Part shown: piece after piece, positions 1-4,957 of the stretch
How positions within the stretch are numbered: position 1 is the first letter of the stretch
How the letters are laid out: every line of letters begins with the position of its first letter
DNA from: Desulfovibrio sp.
GTDB lineage: Bacteria; Desulfobacterota; Desulfovibrionia; Desulfovibrionales; Desulfovibrionaceae
Reading direction: 5' to 3'
Assembly (NCBI GenBank): GCA_031270875.1
Contig: JAISXC010000094.1
Coordinates: 1 to 5,102, forward strand
DNA length: 5,102 bases
Notes under the pieces: generated by a model
Databases searched by the model: none
What the model saw: the letters and a program-made list of their open reading frames with translations, nothing else
What the model was told of the DNA's origin: nothing
Position numbers and translations under genes: made by a program

Positions 1-82
1 TGCCGTGGGTGGTCAAAGCTGAAGACAATTCCCCTTCCAGGCGGAGCAGAGCGTCCTTGAGAGTCTTTTCCAATTCGGTCAT
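1..82 (-). CDS. mbeD: MbeD/MobD-like protein, N-terminal 27 residues only
   Basis: A third mobilization gene starts at ATG 82, 3 nt after the mbeB stop and in the mbeB frame, so it also overlaps the relaxase frame. Only MTELEKTLKDALLRLEGELS and seven more residues are visible before the window ends. This resembles the N-terminus of the MbeD/MobD family (short, about 70-80 residues, coiled coil), whose ColE1 members begin MT-LE-L-ALR-LE-like. Heptad-spaced Leu residues support a coiled coil. A GGGAG sequence about 10 nt upstream could serve as ribosome site, and coupling to mbeB is likely from the spacing. In ColE1 mbeD is likewise nested in the end of mbeA, which explains why the relaxase frame is still open here. 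The remainder is outside the window. Confidence 0.65.
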   Translation of the reverse strand, partial: MTELEKTLKDALLRLEGELSSALTTHG

Positions 83-1361
83 GGTCTATTTTCTCCCGAT
101 TTCCAATGCTTCCCGGCTCCCCAGCGTACCCGTGGAAAGAACCTTCATGCCTTCCGACAGAATCAGATAGCTTTTCCCGTTCTGCTGATGCAGGGTAAGA
201 CCGGTAAAGGCGCGTTGAATGGGCGGAAAATCCCTCTCCCATGCCTCTTTCCCGGTTTTCAGCTCCGCTATCTCCTGCTGCAAATCCTGGGCCTCGCCCC
301 GGAACAGAGACAGCATTACCCAGCCCATCAGTCCCAAGGCCAAAATGAGGCCGAACATCGCCAGCCCGGCTTGCAGGCAGGTCTTGCCGAAGGCCAGACT
401 CATAATCCGGCAACGGGAGGATATCTCCTTCTCCAAGCCGGACATGCTGTTGCGGATAGCGTTTTCTGTTGTACTGAGCGCGTTTTGCGAGGATTCGGCC
501 AAGCTCCTGCTCAAGCTGTCGAACTGTTTCCGGGTCAGGCTCTCGATCTCCTGAGCGTCTTTCTCCGTCCTGGCTCTGAGCCGTTCGGCCAGTGAACTCA
601 GCGAAGTTCCATTGCTCTCCATAAATTCCTCCCTTGAGGCGGAGCTTTTCTCCGTTGTCCGGGGCTTTCACGGTGATGTAATCCTTGCCCGCCCGATTGA
701 TGGAAAGTCCGGCCTCGCGCAAGGCGGAAACGATGTCTTCCCGGCTGCGGACAAGGCCCTGTTCCAGTTTGGCGGCAAGATAGGCGTGAATGGCTTCCTT
801 GGCCTCGGCGCGGTCATCCTTAACCGGATTTTTGCCCCAGCGGATAAGGCGGGCCTTGTGCAAATCGGCATGATCCGGGGTATGCAGACGGGCGCGGGCC
901 GGGTCGTCCGGTCTGACCCAGCCTTCCCGGTGGTTGTGCAGATCGCGGAACACGTCGAAGTCCTTCTGCCAGCCGGGCGGGCAGGCATTGAAATCCTTGC
1001 CGCTTGCCAGATCCAGCCTGGGGATGACAAAGTGCAGTTCGTGATGCTCGGCATGGCTGTGCCGAACCCAAAGGATATTGCGTTGATCCGGCTCCAGCCC
1101 GGCAAAGGCGACGGATTCAAAATCATCCATGACGCGCTCTTCCTGTTCTTGCGTCACCGTGTCGTCCGGGTGCCAGGAGAGAACGCCCGCCGTGAACTTC
1201 CATTTCCGGTCTATGGAGTCAATGAGGTCGCGGGTCACGTCCGGGTCGCCGCGCGAAATTTCCGGCGGCGCTTCCTCCCTGCCGGGGTAATCCGAACGCA
1301 CAAGGTAGCGGGTGGGCTGATCGCCGTTGCCCTGGCCGTGGGGGAAGACTTTCATGTACAT
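1..1361 (-). CDS. mbeA: ColE1-type (MbeA/HEN) relaxase, C-terminus beyond window
   Basis: Relaxase that would nick oriT and stay covalently bound to the 5' end of the transferred strand. The frame from ATG 1361 is open for 453 codons down to base 1; I translated it by hand and found no stop. Seen: a start MYMKVFPHGQGNG, then Tyr19 in PTRYLV, TAGVLSW at 57-63, NILWVRHSH at 95-103, ELHFVIPRLDL at 108-118, and RLKGGIYGEQW at 241-251. These follow ColE1 MbeA from end to end, including a tyrosine at position 19, the MbeA nucleophile. The HEN metal motif appears as His101, Glu108 and His110, so Asn is replaced by His. A YNRKRYP segment at 297-303 also looks MbeA-like; after about 305 the chain is Gly/Arg-rich and little conserved. 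GGAGG lies 7 nt before the start, which overlaps the mobC stop by 10 bp. ATG 1355 (ATGA overlap) is a weaker alternative. From 622 leftward the DNA also encodes mbeB and mbeD in another frame. Confidence 0.9.
   Translation of the reverse strand, partial: MYMKVFPHGQGNGDQPTRYLVRSDYPGREEAPPEISRGDPDVTRDLIDSIDRKWKFTAGVLSWHPDDTVTQEQEERVMDDFESVAFAGLEPDQRNILWVRHSHAEHHELHFVIPRLDLASGKDFNACPPGWQKDFDVFRDLHNHREGWVRPDDPARARLHTPDHADLHKARLIRWGKNPVKDDRAEAKEAIHAYLAAKLEQGLVRSREDIVSALREAGLSINRAGKDYITVKAPDNGEKLRLKGGIYGEQWNFAEFTGRTAQSQDGERRSGDREPDPETVRQLEQELGRILAKRAQYNRKRYPQQHVRLGEGDILPLPDYESGLRQDLPASRAGDVRPHFGLGTDGLGNAVSVPGRGPGFAAGDSGAENRERGMGEGFSAHSTRLYRSYPASAEREKLSDSVGRHEGSFHGYAGEPGSIGNREKIDHDRIGKDSQGRSAPPGRGIVFSFDHPR
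86..622 (-). CDS. mbeB: MbeB-like mobilization protein nested inside the relaxase gene
   Basis: A complete 178-residue protein lying wholly within the relaxase gene, same strand, different frame. In ColE1-type plasmids MbeB is a membrane-associated accessory protein thought to stabilise the relaxosome and link it to the membrane or transfer machinery. Seen: a polar helical N-terminus (about 5-70, rich in Glu, Arg, Ser and Leu, probably coiled coil), one hydrophobic segment at about 84-107 (AGLAMFGLILALGLMGWVML), a short second coiled coil (109-126, AQDLQQEIAELK), and a C-terminal NGKSYLILSEG segment like the NGQ-F-LP end of MbeB proteins. There is no signal peptide. A very strong ribosome site, AAGGGAGG, ends 5 nt before ATG 622, which argues for real translation despite the overlap. 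The stop at 86-88 is followed 3 nt later by the mbeD start in the same frame. The family assignment rests on architecture, position and remembered resemblance. Confidence 0.85.
   Translation of the reverse strand: MESNGTSLSSLAERLRARTEKDAQEIESLTRKQFDSLSRSLAESSQNALSTTENAIRNSMSGLEKEISSRCRIMSLAFGKTCLQAGLAMFGLILALGLMGWVMLSLFRGEAQDLQQEIAELKTGKEAWERDFPPIQRAFTGLTLHQQNGKSYLILSEGMKVLSTGTLGSREALEIGRK
628..635 (-). promoter_or_regulatory. Strong ribosome binding site of nested mbeB
   Basis: AAGGGAGG ends 5 nt before ATG 622. It also serves as relaxase codons (within RLKGGIY, 241-247), so this conserved relaxase peptide doubles as the mbeB translation signal. Confidence 0.8.
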
Positions 1362-1678
1362 GGACCGTCCTCCGTTTTCGGCGCGGCCCGTGCTTCCCGT
1401 TCCAGACAGGCCAAGGCAATCAGCATCTCCAGGGCTTCCGCCCGGCCCTTGTGGGCGTTCGCCCAACGGGCGAGCTGGTTCAGGTTGACGCCGATGCGCG
1501 CGAGCTGGCGGACGCGCTCCTTCTCCAGAGGCGTTTGCCGCAGGCGATAGTCCAGGGCGCGCTGACGGAGGAAGTCCGTCACGGTCTGCCCCTGGGCTTC
1601 GGCCTTGGCTGCAATGGCCGCTTTTTCCTCCCGGCTGACGCGCAGCTTGAGCCAAAGGACGCGGGCGGCGGTCTTCAT
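1352..1678 (-). CDS. mobC: MobC/MbeC relaxosome accessory protein
   Basis: A 108-residue basic protein. MobC family proteins bind oriT next to the nick site and help the relaxase open the DNA. Seen: an N-terminal segment WLKLRVSREEKAAIAAKAEA (9-28) followed by GQTVTDFLRQRAL (30-42), which fits a ribbon-helix-helix DNA-binding fold, then the family signature IGVNLNQLARWAN at 62-74, and a Leu/Glu-rich C-terminal helix (79-97). Length is normal for MbeC-like proteins (about 105-120). The frame is open upstream to 2089, but those residues look non-protein-like (Ser/Arg/Pro-rich), and ATG 1678 is where family similarity begins. The ribosome site is weak: AAAAAGGCG with an A-tract before ATG. The end overlaps the relaxase start by 10 bp, so translation of the two is probably coupled. 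Confidence 0.88.
   Translation of the reverse strand: MKTAARVLWLKLRVSREEKAAIAAKAEAQGQTVTDFLRQRALDYRLRQTPLEKERVRQLARIGVNLNQLARWANAHKGRAEALEMLIALACLEREARAAPKTEDGPCT
1369..1373 (-). promoter_or_regulatory. Ribosome binding site of the relaxase gene, inside mobC
   Basis: GGAGG within the last codons of mobC, 7 nt before ATG 1361. This spacing favours ATG 1361 over ATG 1355, and with ATG 1361 the presumed nucleophile is Tyr19, as in ColE1 MbeA. Confidence 0.75.
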
Positions 1679-1736
1679 GTTTTTTCGCCTTTTTGCCTTT
1701 GGGCTTTTTCCGGGGTTCGAAGGGGCGGAGCCACTC

Positions 1737-1791
1737 GCCAGCCGTGAGGGGGAACGCGCGTCAGCGTGTGCCCACGAAACGTAGGCTGGCT
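1737..1791 (+). other. Candidate oriT with ColE1-like nic sequence
   Basis: The plus strand has TAGGCTGGCT at 1782-1791, which matches the ColE1/pBR322 nic core (TATACTGG/CTTA, recalled) at eight of its first ten positions. Nicking would then fall between 1789 and 1790. A 7-bp inverted repeat GCCAGCC (1737-1743) / GGCTGGC (1784-1790) brackets the site, and a short CGTG-TGCC-CACG hairpin lies between. The position just upstream of mobC is where ColE1-type plasmids carry oriT. If nicked here, the strand would lead through the primase gene and the mob genes would enter last, the usual polarity. Inference from position and a short match. Confidence 0.4.
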
Positions 1792-1854
1792 CTTGGAGAT
1801 AACGCCGGGAAAAAGCGAAATAGAAAATACTCCACGAGATCCGATCAAGCGCCA

Positions 1855-1882
1855 TCTTTGCCTTTTCGCTCTTTGCCTTTTC
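1855..1882. repeat. Pyrimidine-rich 13-bp direct repeat, period 15
   Basis: TCTTTGCCTTTTC occurs at 1855-1867 and 1870-1882, followed by a degenerate GCTTTTTCC. Related strings (TTTTTCGCCTTTTTGCCTTTG) recur at 1681-1701, just upstream of mobC. The strand asymmetry gives purine-rich mobC leader RNA. The repeats could be binding sites for an accessory protein such as MobC; nothing in the sequence proves it. Confidence 0.5.
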
Positions 1883-1921
1883 CTGCTTTTTCCTTGTGAT
1901 ATATTTCCAGAGCAAGCCCCC

Positions 1922-1939
1922 GACGGAGTCATTTCCGTC
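1922..1939. repeat. Short perfect hairpin
   Basis: GACGGA (1922-1927) and TCCGTC (1934-1939) form a 6-bp stem with a 6-nt loop. No T-run follows in either direction, so a terminator is unlikely. It sits 21 bp left of the large nested inverted repeat. Confidence 0.5.
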
Positions 1940-1960
1940 CCGCGCCCGCAAGGATTTATG

Positions 1961-2040
1961 GCCGGAATCCAGGTGGCGAATGTCAAGGTTCGCGAAGCGA
2001 CCCGACAGGGCCTGACCTTGACAGAGCCGCCGATTCCGGC
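1961..2040. repeat. Large nested inverted repeat (80-nt imperfect hairpin)
   Basis: The outer arms are GCCGGAATC (1961-1969) and GATTCCGGC (2032-2040), 9 bp, perfect. The inner arms are TGTCAAGGT (1981-1989) and ACCTTGACA (2015-2023), also 9 bp and perfect. Between them GGCG (1975-1978) can pair with CGCC (2028-2031). Together they give about 22 pairs with small bulges and a loop of about 24 nt that contains TTCGCGAA at its left edge. No U-tract follows on either strand, so it is not an intrinsic terminator. Possible roles: part of oriT, a single-strand initiation site for the neighbouring primase, or a protein binding site. Confidence 0.75.
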
Positions 2041-2060
2041 ACGAATGCGAGAGCAAGGGA

Positions 2061-2083
2061 CGGAAGGCCAAAACGGCTCTCCG
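2061..2083. repeat. Short imperfect hairpin
   Basis: CGGA (2061-2064) pairs with TCCG (2080-2083) and GCC (2067-2069) with GGC (2075-2077), with one wobble, one mismatch and a 5-nt A-rich loop. It is the third foldable element in 160 bp, to the right of the nested inverted repeat. On its own it could be chance. Confidence 0.35.
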
Positions 2084-2097
2084 TTGCATGGTTTTGG

Positions 2098-2124
2098 ACT
2101 GGACAGGCTGGAAAAACTGGACAA
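2098..2124 (+). repeat. 9-bp repeat array (ACTGGACAA family), intergenic copy 1
   Basis: Three adjacent 9-mers, ACTGGACAG, GCTGGAAAA and ACTGGACAA, read on the plus strand; a fourth (GCTTACAGG, 2125-2133) is a poor match. The array lies 92-118 bp past the primase-helicase stop. Confidence 0.65.
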
Positions 2125-2179
2125 GCTTACAGGCACAGAATTTTCCGCCGTCCGGTTTTCATTTTTCCCTTTTTTAAAA

Positions 2180-2197
2180 ACTGGACAAACCGGGCAG
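2180..2197 (+). repeat. 9-bp repeat array (ACTGGACAA family), intergenic copy 2
   Basis: ACTGGACAA followed by ACCGGGCAG, plus orientation, starting 19 bp beyond the primase-helicase stop and next to an A/T-rich TTTTTAAAAA. Confidence 0.6.
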
Positions 2198-2215
2198 GAA
2201 GGTTGTGTAAAGGCA

Positions 2216-4957
2216 TCAAACCGGATCATTGCCTTCTCCCTCAAAGACAAGGATATAGCAGCGCTTGCGGCCGATTTCCGGCAATGCGCTGGATGGCTTG
2301 CGCGTAAAACTGCCGCTGTCGCCGGGAAGCAATATTCCCCTGTCCAGCAGCAAGGATGCGACATGCCTTGGCGAAAATCCCTTGCAGATTTCCGCCTTGA
2401 AACTTTCCTTCAAAACGAAATACAGAGTTCTGCCGCTTTCCGCCAAACGGAAGCCCACCCGATTGACGCATACGGCGTCCGGTTTGTTCACATCCTGAAA
2501 ACGGCTTGAACCGTGCTGTTCGATAAACAGCGTCACTTGCGCCAATATGGCGGCGTCTTCAGCCGGGCCGTGCCCGCCTCTCCATGACAGCCATGCTTCA
2601 AAGCAGGTCTTTACGGCGGCAAAGGATTCTTCCTGTTCCCAAGGCAAGATACCCCATTCCGCCGCCATTTCTCCGGCCACGGCGCAGAGCAGAAAACGAC
2701 GCGCCACCCTCCGTACCTGCCCGTCGGCATCCTCGGGGCAAAGTCGGGCCATGCCTTCATTGATGGCAGCATGTATTGTCTGCGCTTCCTGACGGAGAAA
2801 GGCGGCGATAAACTCACGGGCGGCATGGCCGTAACTGACGGCAGTCGCGTTTTTCACGGCGTCGGCGAAAGCTTGGGCTGTTCCGTAGCCGTGCAGATTC
2901 TCGAACAATCCGAATCCCATCCCGGCATCCGCCGGAATATCCACAAGTCTGACAAGTTGTCCGGTCCTGACCGTGCCGTTCGCTTCCCGGATTTTATCCG
3001 CAAGACTCATTTCGCCGGAGGAGAGCACCATGACGCGCCAATTCCTGACGATTCTTGTGTTGCCGTCCGTTGAAGCCCGAATTTTTCCCGTCCCGCCTCC
3101 AAGCATGTAAGCGACGCTTTCCGCGACCTGACCTGGGATTTGCCCGAGTTCGTCCAGGCAGAGGGCTGCGTCGCTGTGCAGCGCAGCCAGTCCTTCAAGA
3201 CCGTTGGCCGTCGCCCGCCAGTTGAGAACGTAGCCGCCCGCCGACGAACCTTTGCCCCATACGCTCCCGGCGGCCACAAGGGCTGTCGTCTTGCCGATGG
3301 AACTGCCGCCGATGAGGTTGAAACCCCCGCTTTCCATACCGGAAGGTTCGAGCAAAGCTCCGGCCAATGAAGCGCAGACGGCGAAGGCAAGACGGCTGTT
3401 GCCCCGGGCGAGTCTGCCCACGGTCTGCCGCCAGCCTTCGAGATTGCCGGATGTGGTGAAGGGATTGTGGGAAAGCGTTCCTTGCAGGACGATGGTTTCT
3501 TCCGGCTTGCCCAGTTTGTCCGGTTTGCCGGAATGCCCGTTTTCGGAACTGGACAGGCATAACCCATTGTCTTCGTGGCGTTGTCCAGTTTGTCCAGTTG
3601 GTCCGGACGGAAAACATGCATCGGGAGAATCCTTTTTCAATGTCACGTCGGGGAAGACGTAAACGCAGCCATGCCAGCCGCAGCGGTTCACGCACAGCGC
3701 CCGGCGTTTTGTCCGGCAGGACATGAAAAAGGCATTTAGCAAATTTCTGGCTCTGGAGGGATAGGCGATGGGCAGCCCGCCGTCCGCGAAGCTTCCCAGC
3801 CATGCCGAAGCGTCCCTGCCGGCAAGAAGAGCGCGGGGCATAGGCCAGACGTGCGCCACATTGTCCGCGTCTTTCCAGCGGAGAAGAAGTCCCCAGGCAT
3901 TGCTTTCCCTGTCTCGGGTCATGGTCATAACCTCCACAGGGCCGCAAAGCCATGTTTCGATCGGCTCGCCTTCCTCTCTGACTTCCGTATGGTACAAACC
4001 GGGATGTTTGCCGCCTGCGCGAAGTGAATAGCCTTCGGGCATGGCGTTCTCTTCCGGTTTTCCCGCTTTCTGGAAGTGACGCCAAACGGCGTTTTTGCCT
4101 TCAATACGGTGCAGGTCGTTGAAATCGCACTTGTCACCGATCTTGAGAACGGGTACTGCCAAAAAGGCATCAATCCCCTCGGCGGCTTTCGTCGCCGCCA
4201 GAAGCCCCGCGTTTTCTCCATTTCCCCGGTTGTCGTTGTCCGCGCAAATGATGATTTTGCGGTCGGTGTAGCGTTGACGGGCCGTTTCCGCCACAGGCGA
4301 CAGATTTCCGGCGTCAAAGGCCACCAGTACCGGATAATCCGTGCATTCATACAAGGACAGCCCCGTTGCCAGCCCTTCACAAATGAGCAAAGGTTTTGCG
4401 GCATCCTTGCCGATGGGGAAAAAACAGCCTTTTTTGAGTCCGCCGCTCAAAAAGCGTTTCGCGCCGTCCGGCGTGATGAACTGCAAAGAAACAACATCGT
4501 TGCCGGAATACATGGGCACGACCAGAGCTTTACCGTATGCCTTCAGGCCGGGAACGGACGTGACGCCCTTCATGGTCAGATAGGCGTGACCCGCACAATC
4601 AACAGCGCCGAAGTAAATCCGCCGCGCGCGTGCAGCTGCGGCGACTCGCTTTTGCTCCAATTCTGCGGCGCGTTTCTTCCGTGCTTCCGCCAGCCGAAGT
4701 TTCAGCCTTTTCCGCTCGGTGGGCGTCAGAGTGTCCTGCCCTTTGCTTGTCCACGTTCCTTCCTCACCCGTACCCCAATTCAACCACCAGACGGAAGCGG
4801 GCGCGTCGTCGTGCGCGACATAGGCTCCGTTCATTTTGCGGGGTTTGTCGGCGGTGGGGCAACGGTGTAGCTCGTGATCCCAGACAACGGCGTCCAGCAG
4901 CAGCCCGCTGTCGTGGAGAGCGGCCAGGGCTTGCGCTTCGAAGTCGGAGGAATTCAT
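2216..4957 (-). CDS. Plasmid/phage-type primase-helicase: TOPRIM domain plus DUF927 ATPase
   Basis: A 913-residue putative replication protein joining a primase catalytic domain to an ATPase/helicase. Seen, counted from ATG 4957: an N-terminal region (1-70) with a Trp-rich WWLNWGTGEEGTW stretch as in plasmid primases; a charged coiled linker (about 80-112); and a TOPRIM domain (about 188-285) with CEGLATGLSL (catalytic Glu194) and IICADNDN (Asp240/Asp242). DUF927 begins near 310. Its ATPase core has Walker A GGSSIGKTT (Lys556), Walker B ALCLDELGQ (Asp602/Glu603), a sensor-like VMVLSSGE (642-649) and RTGQLVRLVDIPADAG (664-679). A winged-helix-like C-terminus (about 800-905) follows. I chose ATG 4957 because GGGGAGG lies 6 nt upstream; GTG 4987 would add ten residues without a ribosome site. 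Residues about 452-485 are a low-complexity insert encoded by 9-bp repeats. The motifs look intact, so it is probably active. It likely primes or unwinds replicating or transferred plasmid DNA; that role is inferred. Confidence 0.9.
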   Translation of the reverse strand: MNSSDFEAQALAALHDSGLLLDAVVWDHELHRCPTADKPRKMNGAYVAHDDAPASVWWLNWGTGEEGTWTSKGQDTLTPTERKRLKLRLAEARKKRAAELEQKRVAAAARARRIYFGAVDCAGHAYLTMKGVTSVPGLKAYGKALVVPMYSGNDVVSLQFITPDGAKRFLSGGLKKGCFFPIGKDAAKPLLICEGLATGLSLYECTDYPVLVAFDAGNLSPVAETARQRYTDRKIIICADNDNRGNGENAGLLAATKAAEGIDAFLAVPVLKIGDKCDFNDLHRIEGKNAVWRHFQKAGKPEENAMPEGYSLRAGGKHPGLYHTEVREEGEPIETWLCGPVEVMTMTRDRESNAWGLLLRWKDADNVAHVWPMPRALLAGRDASAWLGSFADGGLPIAYPSRARNLLNAFFMSCRTKRRALCVNRCGWHGCVYVFPDVTLKKDSPDACFPSGPTGQTGQRHEDNGLCLSSSENGHSGKPDKLGKPEETIVLQGTLSHNPFTTSGNLEGWRQTVGRLARGNSRLAFAVCASLAGALLEPSGMESGGFNLIGGSSIGKTTALVAAGSVWGKGSSAGGYVLNWRATANGLEGLAALHSDAALCLDELGQIPGQVAESVAYMLGGGTGKIRASTDGNTRIVRNWRVMVLSSGEMSLADKIREANGTVRTGQLVRLVDIPADAGMGFGLFENLHGYGTAQAFADAVKNATAVSYGHAAREFIAAFLRQEAQTIHAAINEGMARLCPEDADGQVRRVARRFLLCAVAGEMAAEWGILPWEQEESFAAVKTCFEAWLSWRGGHGPAEDAAILAQVTLFIEQHGSSRFQDVNKPDAVCVNRVGFRLAESGRTLYFVLKESFKAEICKGFSPRHVASLLLDRGILLPGDSGSFTRKPSSALPEIGRKRCYILVFEGEGNDPV
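3507..3533 (-). repeat. 9-bp repeat array inside the primase-helicase gene, cluster 1
   Basis: Three degenerate 9-mers, read on the plus strand as TTGCCCAGT, TTGTCCGGT and TTGCCGGAA, that is the ACTGGACAA family on the coding strand. They encode the SGKPDKLGKP part of the insert between the two halves of the DUF927 region. Confidence 0.6.
3546..3607. repeat. 9-bp repeat array inside the primase-helicase gene, cluster 2, with an inverted copy
   Basis: On the coding strand two exact tandem copies of ACTGGACAA (3598-3581), preceded by a related TCCGGACCA (3607-3599), encode GPTGQTGQ. One copy in the opposite orientation lies at 3548-3556. AACTGGACA (3547-3555) and TGTCCAGTT (3582-3590) form a perfect 9-bp inverted repeat with a 26-nt spacer. 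Confidence 0.7.

Larger units (their letters stand above)
1679..2215. other. 537-bp structured non-coding region between primase-helicase and mobC
   Basis: No convincing gene. Frames are open on both strands (minus 1675-2364, plus 1766-2509), but their products are Ser/Pro/Arg-rich, overlap the end of the primase gene and follow the 9-bp repeats. Within it, from right to left, are 9-bp repeats (2180-2197, 2098-2124), a small hairpin (2061-2083), a large nested inverted repeat (1961-2040), another hairpin (1922-1939), a pyrimidine-rich direct repeat (1855-1882), a nic-like sequence with a flanking inverted repeat (1737-1791), and a pyrimidine tract just upstream of mobC (about 1680-1709). By position it should hold oriT and the promoter for mobC-mbeA. 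I could not find a convincing -35/-10 pair for mobC, nor an intrinsic terminator after the primase gene. Confidence 0.6.

Noticed and set aside
612..1550. Long plus-strand frame (312 codons)
   Set aside because: It is the complement of the relaxase and mobC. The minus strand carries the family motifs and ribosome sites; the plus product shows no recognisable motif.
1710..1725. tRNA T-arm (GGTTCGAA)
   Set aside because: No acceptor, D-arm or anticodon stem fits around it.
1922..1939. Intrinsic terminator
   Set aside because: The stem is fine but no T-run follows on either strand.
1961..2040. Integron attC site, because of the nested arms
   Set aside because: The RYYYAAC/GTTRRRY core sites expected at the outer arms are absent.
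1679..2089. Upstream extension of the mobC frame to 245 residues
   Set aside because: The added residues look non-coding, run through the repeat region, and family similarity begins at ATG 1678.
1766..2509. Plus-strand frame of 247 codons with LEKLDKL and TGQTGQ
   Set aside because: Those peptides come from the stop-free 9-bp repeats, and the second half is antisense to the end of the primase-helicase gene.
4076..4870. Plus-strand frame of 264 codons
   Set aside because: Antisense to the TOPRIM part of the primase-helicase, where the minus strand has clear motifs.
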